A DNA stretch of 18,618 nt, from positions 1-18,618 of the forward strand of contig JAKLFN010000019.1 of NCBI GenBank assembly GCA_022711195.1. Reading direction: 5' to 3'. A program made the translations under genes and the position numbers. This DNA is from Bacteroidota bacterium (GTDB lineage: Bacteria; Bacteroidota; Bacteroidia; Bacteroidales; VadinHA17). The notes under the pieces were generated by a model. It searched no databases, was not told the DNA's origin, and worked only from the letters and a program-made list of their open reading frames with translations. Each line of letters begins with the position of its first letter. Positions within the stretch are counted from its first letter, which is position 1. Shown here one piece after another: positions 1 through 9,028 of this stretch.

Positions 1-1
1 A

Positions 2-718
2 TTTCAGTCCGAAACTGCCGGAAATCTCAGCCAGCTTGCTTCAGTGGAACAGCCTGTAGTCTCTTATGCAGGAGGTTTTGCCCTGTCATATAAACTTAAT
101 AAGAGGCTGAGCGTCCAGTCGGGGCTCTATTATTCTTCGTATGGGAATGAGCTTACCGGAATTACTGCCTATGGAGGTTTTCAGGCTTACGACATGGTGA
201 AAGGTAACAGGAACTTTGAAGTATCAACGACCAACGGCACCGTTTTTACAAATAATTCCGATGTGTACCTTGTTGATGAAGCATCCGACGCAAGGATGTC
301 ATCGCATATCGACAAGAATGCCTTCGATCCCTCAAAAGCAAGCCTCGATTATCTCGACAACTCCCTCCGCCAGAACCTTAGCTACCTTGAAGTACCTGTA
401 ATCCTGAGATATAAACTCGTTGACAGGAGTGTCGATTTTAATATTATCGGCGGTCTGTCGTCAAACCTGCTGGTAAATAATTCTGTTTACACTAATCTCG
501 ACGGGTCGAAATACGAAGTTGGTACAACAGGAGGGCTTAACACATTGACCTTCAGCAGTTCCCTTGGTATGGGCTTTGAGTACAGCCTTTCCGGAAACCT
601 CTCCTTCAGCCTTGAACCGACATTCAGGTATTTCCTGAATCCATACAACAACCTTGAAAGAACAGGAGGCCATCCATATTCATTCGGAGTCTTCTCCGGC
701 TTCTCGTACAGATTCTGA
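2..718 (+). CDS. Outer-membrane beta-barrel protein, C-terminal part
   Basis: Partial gene: the frame is open to the left edge, so the true start lies outside the window. The visible 238 residues alternate polar and hydrophobic positions with many Tyr, Phe, Gly and Asn, as in transmembrane beta strands. Examples are the segments around VSYAGGFALSYKL, LSVQSGLYYSSYG and LSFSLEPTFRYFLNP. The last residues are FSYRF, and a terminal Phe is the usual recognition signal for the BAM outer-membrane assembly machinery. This fits the broad Bacteroidota 'outer membrane beta-barrel' (PorT-like) group, which is often encoded next to a sigma/anti-sigma pair. That partner, if present, would lie to the left. 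No ligand or transport role can be read from the sequence. A GTG at 44 is a possible start codon but is not the likely one, because the frame continues upstream of it. Confidence 0.8.
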   Translation, partial: FQSETAGNLSQLASVEQPVVSYAGGFALSYKLNKRLSVQSGLYYSSYGNELTGITAYGGFQAYDMVKGNRNFEVSTTNGTVFTNNSDVYLVDEASDARMSSHIDKNAFDPSKASLDYLDNSLRQNLSYLEVPVILRYKLVDRSVDFNIIGGLSSNLLVNNSVYTNLDGSKYEVGTTGGLNTLTFSSSLGMGFEYSLSGNLSFSLEPTFRYFLNPYNNLERTGGHPYSFGVFSGFSYRF

Positions 719-773
719 CAACTTTTTTGATCTTTCAACAGCTTATCCCCCGTTTTTGATATCCATCCCGGTT

Positions 774-802
774 ATTTATAAGGTGCAAAATTGTTACCTT
801 TG
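774..802 (+). promoter_or_regulatory. Bacteroidota-type promoter for the lytic transglycosylase gene
   Basis: TACCTTTG at 795-802 matches all fixed positions of the TAnnTTTG -7 element used by the Bacteroidota primary sigma factor. The -33 side, around 774-777, is only T-rich and lacks a clear TTG. Transcription would begin near 808, giving a leader of a dozen or so bases before the ATG at 821. Confidence 0.5.
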
Positions 803-820
803 CAATTTGTTTTTCATTGC

Positions 821-1789
821 ATGAATATTATGTCCATTTTCAATAAGAAAACATTAGTCACTGCAGCATTTGCTGTTTTCGCAATGTTGGTGATATTTTC
901 TGTAGCAGGAGCTTTTAAGCCAGATAACAGAACAGGAGAGAAGAAGCAATATCCCGACTCTCTGGCCATGAACAGAACTTATCAGATCCCTGATCAGGTT
1001 TGGTTTGCAGGCGAGAAAATGCCCCTGGATAATTTCGATACCAGGGAAAGCCTAGAACGGGAGCTTCTGACAAGCGCATACCGGCATTCCTCGACAATCC
1101 TGATTATCAAAAGAGCAAACAGATACCTTCCTGTTATCGAAAAGATTCTTAAGGAAAATAATATACCTGACGATTTTAAATATCTCGTTGCAGCCGAAAG
1201 TGAGTACAGCAATATGATATCACCCGCAGGCGCAACAGGATTCTGGCAGATCATGGAAGCTACGGGAAAAGAGCAGGGAATGGAGATAAACAGTATCGTC
1301 GATGAAAGGTATGATATAGAGAAGTCAACCCAGTTTGCATGTGATTATTTCAAAAAATCGTACGAAAAATTCGGTAACTGGACACTGGCGGCAGCATCAT
1401 ATAACGGAGGAAGGACAGCACTCGATGAGCAGATACAAATACAGAAACAGAATAATTACTACGATCTTCTTCTTACAGAGGAGACTGCACGCTATATCTT
1501 CAGGGCAGTGGCATATAAGCTGGTTATCTCTGATCCTCAGAAATACGGATTTGCATTAGGCAGCAGGGATCTCTATCCTCCACTGAAATATTTTGAAGTA
1601 AAAGTCGATACTTCCGTTTCCGACTTTTCGGGATTTGCTGAGAAATTCGGGACCAATTATAAGCTTCTGAAGTTTTTTAACCCATGGCTCCGGAAACCAT
1701 TCCTGACACCACGTCCGGGGAAAGTCTATACCATAAAGATACCAGCCGACGGGATGCGTACCTCTGAAATTCAGGACTCAGGGAATTAA
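821..1789 (+). CDS. Membrane-anchored lytic transglycosylase (SLT domain)
   Basis: Predicted to cleave the MurNAc-GlcNAc bond of peptidoglycan non-hydrolytically, leaving 1,6-anhydro ends, on the periplasmic side. From the ATG at 821 the protein has 322 residues. A hydrophobic segment at about 10-31 is a signal peptide or anchor. The SLT domain covers roughly 105-240: AAESEYSN holds the probable catalytic Glu126, followed by [12 protein letters not shown], then AAASYNGG near 190, the expected order of goose-lysozyme-like motifs. The C-terminal part (about 265-310, ending in VYTIKIP) resembles a LysM-like or other wall-binding module, as in MltD relatives, but this is weaker. A TTG at 791 would lengthen the protein, but it overlaps the -7 promoter box and is rejected. 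An ATG at 830 is an equally possible start. uvrA follows after 20 bases and may be cotranscribed. Confidence 0.88.
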   Translation: MNIMSIFNKKTLVTAAFAVFAMLVIFSVAGAFKPDNRTGEKKQYPDSLAMNRTYQIPDQVWFAGEKMPLDNFDTRESLERELLTSAYRHSSTILIIKRANRYLPVIEKILKENNIPDDFKYLVAAESEYSNMISPAGATGFWQIMEATGKEQGMEINSIVDERYDIEKSTQFACDYFKKSYEKFGNWTLAAASYNGGRTALDEQIQIQKQNNYYDLLLTEETARYIFRAVAYKLVISDPQKYGFALGSRDLYPPLKYFEVKVDTSVSDFSGFAEKFGTNYKLLKFFNPWLRKPFLTPRPGKVYTIKIPADGMRTSEIQDSGN

Positions 1790-1809
1790 AATCCTTCATC
1801 CCCTCAATA

Positions 1810-4629
1810 ATGAGTGAAGAGATAAAAGTACTTGGCGCACGTGTGCATAACCTGCAGAATATTGACGTGGAAATACCCCGCAATACTTTTGTGGTTATTA
1901 CAGGACTTAGCGGAAGCGGTAAGTCGTCGCTGGCTTTTGATACCATATATGCTGAAGGACAGCGTCGTTATATGGAGACCCTGTCGTCATACGCACGACA
2001 GTTTCTTGGTACGATGGAGAGACCTGATGTTGATAAAATTACAGGCCTCAGCCCTGTCATATCCATTGAGCAGAAAACAACAAACAAGAATCCCCGGTCG
2101 ACAGTCGGCACCATTACTGAAATCTATGACTTTCTGAGGCTTCTCTACGCCAGGGCAGGAGAAGCATATTCGTATGCATCAGGTGAGAAGATGGTAAAAT
2201 ATACCGATGAACAGATAATTGACCTGGTAAAATCGTTGTTCTCGGGTAAAAAAGTATATTTTCTGGCTCCTCTTATAAAAGGAAGAAAGGGACACTATAA
2301 GGAACTATTTGAACAGCTGCGGAGGAAAGGATTCCTCAACGTGAGGATCAATGGAGAGATCAGGGAGCTGACCCCGGGAATGAAGCTTGACAGGTACAAA
2401 ACGCACTTTATAGAGCTCGTGGTTGATAAATTCAGGGTCGGGGAGATTGCAGATAAAAGATTGCGTGATTCAGTAGAAATGTCACTCGACCAGGGCGATG
2501 GTGTGATGATGGTTCTCGATAATGAGAAACAGGAACCCAGGTATTTCAGCCGTTTTCTCATGTGCCCGGTGACAGGTTTATCATATAATGAGCCGGCGCC
2601 TCATACCTTTTCCTTTAATTCACCGCAGGGAGCCTGTCCTCATTGCAACGGACTGGGCGAGATATCGAGTATCGATGAAAGTAAGCTTATCCCCGACAGG
2701 GACTTAAGTATAAGAAAAGGAGGGATAGAGCCTCTTGGCAAGTATCGTAATATATGGATATTCTGGCAGATAGAAGCAATAGCCGATAAGAACGGGTTTA
2801 CCCTCGACACGCCCATAAAAGATATACCTGAAGAGGCGCTGAAAAAAGTTCTCTACGGCTCCGATGAAGTTCTTAAGCTCTCAAATACACCTCTTGGAAT
2901 GACCTCCAACTACCTTCTCACTTTTGAGGGGGTGGTAAATTTTGTTGGTAACCTTGAAACAATCAATGGAAAGAAAGAAGGATCGAAGTTAAAGGACCAA
3001 TATGTTCAGTACGACATCTGCCCCGAATGCAATGGTACCAGGCTGAAAAAGGAATCGCTTTGGTTCAGGATCGCCGGTAAAAATATCGGAGAGCTTTCAT
3101 CAATGGATATCAGGGAGCTTTCAGCTTTTCTTGTGAACGTGGAAGAAAAGATGAGTGAAAAGCAGAAGCAGATCGCTGCTGAAATACTTAAGGAGATAAG
3201 GTCGAGGCTGGGCTTTTTGCTCGAAGTGGGTCTCGAATACCTTTCCCTGAACCGCGGTTCGCGAACACTCTCTGGAGGTGAGAGCCAGAGGATAAGGCTC
3301 GCCACACAGATCGGATCTAAACTGGTAAATGTTCTTTATATTCTCGACGAACCAAGCATTGGTCTTCACCAGCGCGATAACAGACGACTGATAGGGGCAC
3401 TGAAACAACTCAGGGATTCAGGAAATTCAGTTATTGTGGTTGAACACGACAGGGAGATGATGCTGTCGGCAGATCACATTATTGACATGGGCCCCGGGGC
3501 AGGATTATACGGAGGTCTTGTGGTGGCACAGGGAAAACCTGACACAATAATCAGGAGTGACAGTCTCACTGCCAGGTACCTGAATGGCAAAAATAAGTTC
3601 ACTCTTCCTCCGCAACGGCGTAAAGGCAATGGTAAGACGCTGGTTTTATCAGGTGCCGAAGGACACAATCTTAAAAATGTGGATGCGTTCTTCCCTCTCG
3701 GAACATTGATCTGTGTTACCGGTGTATCAGGCAGCGGTAAGTCTTCCCTGATAAACCAGACCCTTCATCCTGCTCTGGCAAGGAAATTTCATCATGCAGG
3801 AGCAAACCCCCTGCCTTATAAGTCCATTACCGGTCTCGAACATCTCGATAAGGTTATAGAGGTCAGCCAGTCGCCGATAGGTAAAACTCCACGGTCAAAT
3901 CCTGCAACATACACGGGTGTGTTTACTGATATCAGAAAGCTTTTCGAGCAGACCACAGAGGCCAGGATTAGAGGATTTGGAGCCGGAAGATTTTCGTTTA
4001 ATGTCAAAGGGGGGCGCTGCGAGGGTTGTGAAGGAGCAGGAGTAAGAACCATCGAGATGAATTTTCTTCCCGATGTATATGTTCACTGTTCAGAATGTAA
4101 CGGACAGCGATATAACAGGGAGACCCTGGAAGTTAAATACAAGGGTAAAAATATAAGCGATGTTCTTGAAATGACCATCGATAATGCAGTGGACTTCTTC
4201 TCGAATATTCCATCTATATACCACAAGATCAAGACGCTACAGGATGTCGGCCTGGGGTACATTAAACTTGGTCAGCAGTCGACAACCCTGTCGGGAGGAG
4301 AGGCCCAGCGCGTGAAACTGGCTGCCGAGCTTGCCCGCAGAGATACCGGAAAAACACTTTATGTGCTTGATGAACCTACTACAGGATTACATTTCGAGGA
4401 TGTGAGGGTACTGCTTGATGTACTGAATAAGCTCGTTGACAGGGGTAATACCGTCATTGTAATAGAACATAATATGGATGTCATCAGAATGGCAGATTAT
4501 ATTATTGACCTCGGAAAAGAAGGTGGAAGGGAAGGAGGGGAGATACTCTTTTCCGGAACACCGGAAAAACTCTCTTTATGTTCAGAAAGCTACACCGGAT
4601 TATTCCTGAAGGAAGAATTGACGCGATAA
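1810..4629 (+). CDS. uvrA: Excinuclease ABC subunit A
   Basis: DNA-damage recognition ATPase of nucleotide excision repair; it scans DNA as a dimer and loads UvrB. The 939 residues carry two ABC ATPase modules in the split UvrA arrangement. The first has Walker [10 protein letters not shown] (32-40), a CPHC zinc pair (276/279), a CPEC pair (404/407), signature LSGGESQR (from 487) and Walker B ILDEPS (Asp513-Glu514). The second has Walker [10 protein letters not shown] (638-646), zinc pairs CEGC (737/740) and CSEC (760/763), signature LSGGEAQR (from 827) and Walker B VLDEPT (Asp854-Glu855). Length and motif order are normal. The stretch after [11 protein letters not shown] lacks the Cys/His cluster that enterobacterial UvrA has there, as I recall is usual for Bacteroidota UvrA. 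The start ATG lies 20 bases after the transglycosylase stop with no Shine-Dalgarno. No LexA-type operator was recognised. Confidence 0.97.
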   Translation: MSEEIKVLGARVHNLQNIDVEIPRNTFVVITGLSGSGKSSLAFDTIYAEGQRRYMETLSSYARQFLGTMERPDVDKITGLSPVISIEQKTTNKNPRSTVGTITEIYDFLRLLYARAGEAYSYASGEKMVKYTDEQIIDLVKSLFSGKKVYFLAPLIKGRKGHYKELFEQLRRKGFLNVRINGEIRELTPGMKLDRYKTHFIELVVDKFRVGEIADKRLRDSVEMSLDQGDGVMMVLDNEKQEPRYFSRFLMCPVTGLSYNEPAPHTFSFNSPQGACPHCNGLGEISSIDESKLIPDRDLSIRKGGIEPLGKYRNIWIFWQIEAIADKNGFTLDTPIKDIPEEALKKVLYGSDEVLKLSNTPLGMTSNYLLTFEGVVNFVGNLETINGKKEGSKLKDQYVQYDICPECNGTRLKKESLWFRIAGKNIGELSSMDIRELSAFLVNVEEKMSEKQKQIAAEILKEIRSRLGFLLEVGLEYLSLNRGSRTLSGGESQRIRLATQIGSKLVNVLYILDEPSIGLHQRDNRRLIGALKQLRDSGNSVIVVEHDREMMLSADHIIDMGPGAGLYGGLVVAQGKPDTIIRSDSLTARYLNGKNKFTLPPQRRKGNGKTLVLSGAEGHNLKNVDAFFPLGTLICVTGVSGSGKSSLINQTLHPALARKFHHAGANPLPYKSITGLEHLDKVIEVSQSPIGKTPRSNPATYTGVFTDIRKLFEQTTEARIRGFGAGRFSFNVKGGRCEGCEGAGVRTIEMNFLPDVYVHCSECNGQRYNRETLEVKYKGKNISDVLEMTIDNAVDFFSNIPSIYHKIKTLQDVGLGYIKLGQQSTTLSGGEAQRVKLAAELARRDTGKTLYVLDEPTTGLHFEDVRVLLDVLNKLVDRGNTVIVIEHNMDVIRMADYIIDLGKEGGREGGEILFSGTPEKLSLCSESYTGLFLKEELTR

Positions 4630-4646
4630 GAATTTGTTTATATTTG
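4618..4646 (+). promoter_or_regulatory. Bacteroidota-type promoter for the LOG-family gene
   Basis: TATATTTG at 4639-4646 is a full match to the TAnnTTTG -7 box. A TTG at 4618-4620, inside the last codons of uvrA, sits 18 bases upstream and fits the -33 element. Transcription would start near 4652, about 15 bases before the ATG at 4667. This gives the gene its own promoter and argues against the in-frame TTG at 4634 as start. Confidence 0.6.
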
Positions 4647-4666
4647 AAATCCTAAAAAACAAAATA

Positions 4667-5392
4667 ATGGGCAAACTTGATAAACCTTCACAGCACGAAC
4701 TGACAAAGGATGCATTTGAAGAAAAGACCTGGCATGAGATACATACAACAGATTCGTGGAGGGTTTTCAAGATAATTTCAGAGCTGGTTGAAGGTTTTGA
4801 GAAGCTGGCACGTATAGGCCCGTGTGTCTCTATCTTTGGATCGGCAAGGACACATCATAATGATAAATATTACCGGCTGGCCGAAGAGATAGCCTATGAG
4901 CTGACACAAAAAGGCTATGGTGTAATAACAGGCGGAGGCCCCGGGATTATGGAAGCTGCCAATAAAGGAGCCAGCAGGGGTAAAGGAAAATCAGTAGGGA
5001 TAAATATCGACCTTCCTTTTGAGCAGAAGCCAAATCCCTTTATTGACGCTGATAAGCTTATAACATTTGACCATTTCTTCGTTCGCAAGGTAATGTTCAT
5101 GAAATATGCCCAGGGATTTATTGTCCTGCCGGGTGGTTTCGGAACATTCGATGAGCTCTTCGAAGCTATTACGTTGATCCAGACTCGTAAAATTGGTAAA
5201 TTCCCGATTATCCTTGTTGGCAAAAAATACTGGCAGGGACTTATTGACTGGATTAAGGAGGAGATGCTTGCTGAGGAGCATAATATCTCTCCTGACGACC
5301 TTAACCTCTTTTCCGTTGTCGATTCAGCGCAGGAGGCAGTCGATACAATTGTGAGCTTCTACTCGAGGTATCTGCTCAGCCCGAACTTTTAA
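4667..5392 (+). CDS. LOG family protein (nucleotide 5'-monophosphate phosphoribohydrolase-like)
   Basis: A Rossmann-fold enzyme of the LOG / 'lysine decarboxylase-like' family, now understood to release the base from nucleoside monophosphates (cytokinin riboside monophosphates in plants, purine or pyrimidine nucleotides in bacterial relatives). The 241-residue protein has GGGPGIME (about 89-96) and PGGFGTFDE (155-163), the two family-defining motifs that form the phosphoribosyl pocket and carry the catalytic Glu. SIFGSAR, near residue 56, is the usual first strand. FFVRK at about 137-141 also fits. The N-terminal 45 residues extend beyond the smallest LOG proteins, as in the longer TIGR00730-type subgroup. 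The old 'lysine decarboxylase' label should not be used. The substrate cannot be told from sequence. It converges on smpB with only 13 bases between stops. Confidence 0.85.
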   Translation: MGKLDKPSQHELTKDAFEEKTWHEIHTTDSWRVFKIISELVEGFEKLARIGPCVSIFGSARTHHNDKYYRLAEEIAYELTQKGYGVITGGGPGIMEAANKGASRGKGKSVGINIDLPFEQKPNPFIDADKLITFDHFFVRKVMFMKYAQGFIVLPGGFGTFDELFEAITLIQTRKIGKFPIILVGKKYWQGLIDWIKEEMLAEEHNISPDDLNLFSVVDSAQEAVDTIVSFYSRYLLSPNF

Positions 5393-5405
5393 CACTGGAG
5401 GAGAA

Positions 5406-5864
5406 TTATTTCTTTCTGGCCCGGTCAAGCTCCCTGTCGGCATCTTTTCGCCTGAGGCTCTCCCGCTTGTCGTACTCTTTCTTTCCTTTGGAGAGCGCTA
5501 TCTCTGCCTTGGCTAGGCCGCGGTCGTTTATAAAGACCTTAAGGACAACAATGGTAATTCCTGATTCCTTTACCTTTCGCTCAATCCTGCCGAGTTCTTT
5601 TTTGGTGAGCAGAAGCTTTCTTTCCCGAAGAGGATCATGGTTGTTGAGATTACCCCAGTAGTATTCGGAGATATGCATTCCTTTTATAAACAGTTCACCT
5701 TCGTTGAAGAAGCAATACGAATCCGCTATAGCTGCCTTTCCGAGCCTTATTGACTTGATCTCAGTGCCGGTGAGCCTGATGCCTGCAATATATTTGTCGA
5801 GGAACACATAGTCGTGCGAAGCTTTCTTGTTCCTGATAACAATATCACTTGATCCTCTTTTCAT
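5406..5864 (-). CDS. smpB: SsrA (tmRNA)-binding protein
   Basis: Small basic protein that binds the tRNA-like end of tmRNA and brings it to stalled ribosomes for trans-translation. The 152 residues are normal for SmpB. Visible hallmarks are the NKKASHDY segment near the N terminus, GTEIKSIR near 33-40, the central strand with LFIKGMHISEY, HDPLRERKLLL, and the lysine/arginine-rich C-terminal tail ending in DRELDRARKK, which inserts into the empty mRNA channel. The gene is divergent from miaA and convergent with the LOG gene. The tmRNA gene (ssrA) is not in this window. A -7 box upstream supports an independent promoter. Confidence 0.96.
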   Translation of the reverse strand: MKRGSSDIVIRNKKASHDYVFLDKYIAGIRLTGTEIKSIRLGKAAIADSYCFFNEGELFIKGMHISEYYWGNLNNHDPLRERKLLLTKKELGRIERKVKESGITIVVLKVFINDRGLAKAEIALSKGKKEYDKRESLRRKDADRELDRARKK

Positions 5865-5896
5865 CCGGCACTATCTGAAATTATAACGATGAACGG

Positions 5897-5904
5897 CAAA
5901 ATTA
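5897..5904 (-). promoter_or_regulatory. Probable -7 promoter element for smpB
   Basis: Read on the minus strand this is TAATTTTG, a full match to TAnnTTTG, lying about 33 bases upstream of the smpB ATG. No clear TTG was seen at the -33 distance, so this is a half-supported promoter. Confidence 0.4.
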
Positions 5905-5947
5905 ATTAAATTATGGTAAATTGGCTGTAAACTATACATTCCCGTTA

Positions 5948-6880
5948 ATGCCTGAAGGTTTTAAGTCGAGATATGATCTTCTCATTATCACCGGGCCTAC
6001 GGCTTCAGGAAAAACCAGCCTGGCAGCGATGGTTGCCGATGGTGTCGGAGGGGAGATCATCAGCGCCGATTCGCGACAGGTTTACAGAAGGATGGACCTG
6101 GGCACCGGCAAGGATCTTAACGATTATTCTGTAGGGGGGAAGCAGATACCTTATCATCTTATTGATATTGCCGAACCCGGTTATAAGTATAATGTATTTG
6201 AATACCAGCGCGATTTCCTGAAAGTATTTTCCGGCCTGAAAGAGCGTAATGTATTCCCTGTAGTGTGCGGTGGATCAGGGATGTATATCGACAGCATCGT
6301 TAAAGGTTACAGGTTGTTTGAAGTACCGCCCGATACAAGTCTGCGACGCATCCTCGAAGAAAAGACCATGGAGGAGCTGACAGAGATCCTGGCAACTTAC
6401 AGGAAGCTTCATAATACAACAGATATAGACACAAAAAAAAGAGTTATCCGGGCTATCGAGATTGAACATTTTAACAGTACCAGCAAAGAGAAACAGACCT
6501 CTTTTCCGGACCTGAAATCCCTGATTATTGGAATATCGGTAGACCGGGAATCAAGAAGACGGAATATTTCAGCGAGGCTCCGTCAGCGATTGGTTGAAGG
6601 AATGGTTGAAGAAGTTAAACGGTTGCTCGACGAGGGTCTCAGCGAAGAGTCAATGATTTATTATGGACTTGAATATAAATATATTACCATGTTCCTGATG
6701 GGAAGGCTTTCCTATGATGAGATGGTACACAACCTTGAAACAGCTATTCATCAGTTTGCAAAAAGGCAGATGACCTGGTTCAGAGGTATGGAACGCAAGG
6801 GTATAAAAATCCACTGGATCGATGGTGAACTGCCTATGGAAGAAAAAGTCAGAAGTATATTGGATTTATTGAGAAATTAA
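5948..6880 (+). CDS. miaA: tRNA dimethylallyltransferase (divergent MiaA)
   Basis: Transfers the dimethylallyl group of DMAPP to N6 of A37 in tRNAs that read UNN codons. From the ATG at 5948 the protein has 310 residues, normal for MiaA. Visible motifs are the P-loop GPTASGKT (16-23), DSRQVYRRMDLGTGKD (about 42-57), IPYHLIDI, CGGSGMYID near 112-120, and AIHQFAKRQMTWFR toward the C terminus. Two places differ from enterobacterial MiaA: the usual RIHPND...RALE stretch reads LHNTTDIDTKKRVIRAIE, and the usual GY+E segment reads GLEYKY. As I recall, Bacteroidota often carry two MiaA copies, one of this divergent type, so a second copy elsewhere is possible. An upstream in-frame TTG at 5921 is an alternative start that adds nine residues. 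The gene is followed by a long inverted repeat. Confidence 0.88.
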   Translation: MPEGFKSRYDLLIITGPTASGKTSLAAMVADGVGGEIISADSRQVYRRMDLGTGKDLNDYSVGGKQIPYHLIDIAEPGYKYNVFEYQRDFLKVFSGLKERNVFPVVCGGSGMYIDSIVKGYRLFEVPPDTSLRRILEEKTMEELTEILATYRKLHNTTDIDTKKRVIRAIEIEHFNSTSKEKQTSFPDLKSLIIGISVDRESRRRNISARLRQRLVEGMVEEVKRLLDEGLSEESMIYYGLEYKYITMFLMGRLSYDEMVHNLETAIHQFAKRQMTWFRGMERKGIKIHWIDGELPMEEKVRSILDLLRN

Positions 6881-6881
6881 A

Positions 6882-6946
6882 TTTCCCGCAGATTTCACAG
6901 ATTTTCGCAGATATACTCTGCGCAATTCTGCGGAATCTGCGGGAAA
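6882..6946. repeat. Imperfect inverted repeat, 30-base arms; probable two-way terminator
   Basis: The arms 6882-6911 and 6917-6946 are reverse complements at 26 of 30 positions, around a five-base loop (6912-6916). Each arm starts or ends with TTTCCCGCAGATT or its complement, and CGCAGA-like words recur about every ten bases inside it. It fills almost the whole 75-base gap between the convergent miaA and S9 peptidase genes, so it could fold as a terminator for both. Its sequence style suggests a member of a dispersed intergenic repeat family, which cannot be tested from one copy. Confidence 0.8.
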
Positions 6947-6955
6947 CATATCAGG

Positions 6956-9019
6956 CTATTTCAGATATGTATCGAGCCACTCAAAAAATTCTCTCTGCCA
7001 GATCACCGAGTTTTGAGGTTTCAGCACCCAGTGGCATTCATCTTCAAAAAAGAGAAGCCTGCTGGGTACATTCCTCACCTGGGCTGCGGTGAATGCTTCG
7101 AGGCTCTGGGTATATGGTATCCTGAAATCGTTTGCACCTACAATAATGAGAATGGGTGTATCCCAGTTCTTAACCAGGAGGTGTGGAGAATACTTATAGC
7201 TTTCATGATTTTCCCAGTAGGGGCCGCCATAATCAAAGTCGTTAAACCACAGCTCTTCGGTGGATCCATATTCACTTATGAAATTGAAGACTCCGCAGTG
7301 TGAGATAAAGGCTTTAAATCGTCCGTTATGTACTCCAGCCAGGTAGAAAACGGAATAGCCGCCATAGCTTGCTCCAACAGCTCCCATTCGTTCAGGATCA
7401 ATATATGTCTCTTTAGCCATTGCGTCAGCGGCGTCGAGATAGTCCTGCATGTTCTTACCGCCGTAATCCTGTGAAATCTGTTCTTTCCATTCCTGTCCGA
7501 AACCGACCACGCCGCGCCTGTTTGGAGCATAGACTATGTATCCTTTTGCTGCCATCATCTGGAGGTTCCAGCGGTACGACCAGAAAGGCCCCAGCGTACT
7601 CTGAGGTCCGCCGTTGCAGAAGAGCAGTGAAGGGTATTTCTTTGCCGGATCAAAGTCAGGAGGAAAGACAACCCACATCTGCAGATCTTTTCCATCTTTT
7701 GTAGTAGTATATTTTTCCTCAGAACGGCCCATCCTGATCGATTCATAAATGTGCTTGTTTATTGAAGTCAGCTGCCTTACCTCACCTGAGGCAGTATTAA
7801 CTGCTGCTGCTTCAGGAGCCAGGGCGAACGACATTATATTTGATGTGAGAGTTCCTGACTTAAGCTGCAATGAGCTGAGCTCATGGTCGCCTTTGGTAAC
7901 CTGGTCGACACCTTTGCCTGTGAGGGTGGTTTTAAATACCTGTGAGGTGCCTAGGTAGGCGCTGACAAAAAAGAGAGTTTCTTCATCGGCCCATACCACG
8001 CTTTCAACATCAAATGTCCACCCCTTTGTTACCCATGAACCTGATTTGGTCTTCATATCATATACCCACAGCCTGTTAAGGTCGGCTTCATAGCCATCCC
8101 GCTCCATGCTTTGCCATGCAATCTTTGAGCCATCAGGAGAAAAAACCGGGTACTTGTCATAACCTTTGTTCGCTTCCGTGATATTTACTTCACTTCCGGA
8201 ACTTACTTCGTAGAGGAAGATATCTGAGTTTGTGCTTCGTGCATCCTCTTTTCCCCTGAGCCTTTTTGTTGTATAGGCAATATATTTTCCGTCGGGGCTC
8301 CACGATATTTCTGCTTCATCGAAATAAGGGGCCAGAGGAGATTCATATTTCTGTCCTTCCATAATATCTTTTTCGCCGGAAACACTTGTTCCGTTGAAGT
8401 CGGCTACAAAAATATGGCTGTAGGAATAGTCGCTCCAGGTGTTCCAGTGCCTGTACATAAGATCATCGATAATCCTGACCTTTGCCCTGGGAAGATTATG
8501 TTTTTCATTGGCAGTCTGGTCGAGCTTCACTCTTCGGGTGAAGTAGATCTTTTTCCCGGAAGGAGAGATGCTGAAGTATTCGAATCCGCTAAGGCCGGCA
8601 ACCTTTTTAACTGACCCGCCTTTTGGATCCATAACAGAAAGGTCACCATCACCATCGACAAAGGCAACACCAATACCTCCTTCAATCCATTGAGGCGAAC
8701 TGCCTCCCTCACGTGTCAGCTGCGTGGCATCGCCACCTGATACAGGGATGCTGAAAATATTTGTCAGCGCTGCTTCTGTCGCCAGATCCCTCTGTGTGAC
8801 ACAGTAAAGAAGGGTCGAACCGTCAGGTGAAAGGGATGTACCAGACAAACGTCCGAATTTCCACATTATCTCGGGTGTCATTACACCGCCAGCTTTTTCA
8901 TCGGCAGTAAGCTGGTTATTAAAAGCCGGAGCATCTTGCTGTACTGCAGGCTCGTTGTTCTTGCATGAGACAGAAAGAAGCAGGGCTGTAACGATTACGG
9001 GAAGAAGAGTTCTTTTCAT
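6956..9019 (-). CDS. S9 family peptidase, lipoprotein (prolyl oligopeptidase / DPP-like)
   Basis: Predicted exported serine peptidase of the prolyl oligopeptidase clan. The N terminus MKRTLLPVIVTALLLSVSC is a lipoprotein signal peptide with lipidated Cys19, so the 687-residue enzyme should be tethered to a membrane facing the periplasm or outside. Residues of about 50-400 hold PD40/WD40-like blades such as SLSPDGSTLLY, SISPSGKKIYF, SWSPDGKYIAY and VFSPDGSKIAW, forming the propeller that limits substrate entry. The C-terminal alpha/beta hydrolase domain has GASYGGYS with nucleophile Ser551, ANDFRIP with Asp631 and DECHWV with His663, a complete triad in the correct order. This is closest to the S9C (acylaminoacyl/dipeptidyl peptidase) style. 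It lies nine bases downstream of recA and is probably the last gene of a bcp-recA-S9 transcript. Substrate specificity is unknown. Confidence 0.92.
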   Translation of the reverse strand: MKRTLLPVIVTALLLSVSCKNNEPAVQQDAPAFNNQLTADEKAGGVMTPEIMWKFGRLSGTSLSPDGSTLLYCVTQRDLATEAALTNIFSIPVSGGDATQLTREGGSSPQWIEGGIGVAFVDGDGDLSVMDPKGGSVKKVAGLSGFEYFSISPSGKKIYFTRRVKLDQTANEKHNLPRAKVRIIDDLMYRHWNTWSDYSYSHIFVADFNGTSVSGEKDIMEGQKYESPLAPYFDEAEISWSPDGKYIAYTTKRLRGKEDARSTNSDIFLYEVSSGSEVNITEANKGYDKYPVFSPDGSKIAWQSMERDGYEADLNRLWVYDMKTKSGSWVTKGWTFDVESVVWADEETLFFVSAYLGTSQVFKTTLTGKGVDQVTKGDHELSSLQLKSGTLTSNIMSFALAPEAAAVNTASGEVRQLTSINKHIYESIRMGRSEEKYTTTKDGKDLQMWVVFPPDFDPAKKYPSLLFCNGGPQSTLGPFWSYRWNLQMMAAKGYIVYAPNRRGVVGFGQEWKEQISQDYGGKNMQDYLDAADAMAKETYIDPERMGAVGASYGGYSVFYLAGVHNGRFKAFISHCGVFNFISEYGSTEELWFNDFDYGGPYWENHESYKYSPHLLVKNWDTPILIIVGANDFRIPYTQSLEAFTAAQVRNVPSRLLFFEDECHWVLKPQNSVIWQREFFEWLDTYLK

Positions 9020-9028
9020 GTCGGTCTG

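Noticed and set aside
719..794. Rho-independent terminator after the beta-barrel gene
   Set aside because: T-rich stretches are present but no stable GC stem precedes them.
791..820. Extended N terminus of the lytic transglycosylase from TTG at 791
   Set aside because: The codon directly precedes and overlaps the TACCTTTG promoter box (795-802), and the sequence from 821 gives a normal signal peptide.
2150..2220. Possible loss of a zinc site in UvrA after the [11 protein letters not shown] segment
   Set aside because: The Cys/His cluster of enterobacterial UvrA is absent here, but as I recall this is usual for Bacteroidota UvrA, and the other four cysteine pairs are present.
5913..5930. ATG at 5913 as miaA start or as a leader peptide
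   Set aside because: It is out of frame with miaA and ends after five codons, with no sign of attenuation structure.
6882..6946. CRISPR-like repeat
   Set aside because: Only one inverted pair with a five-base loop; there are no direct repeats with unique spacers and no cas genes.
7013..8614. Several open frames on the plus strand opposite the S9 peptidase gene
   Set aside because: They are antisense shadows; the minus-strand product has a signal peptide, propeller repeats and a full catalytic triad across the whole length.
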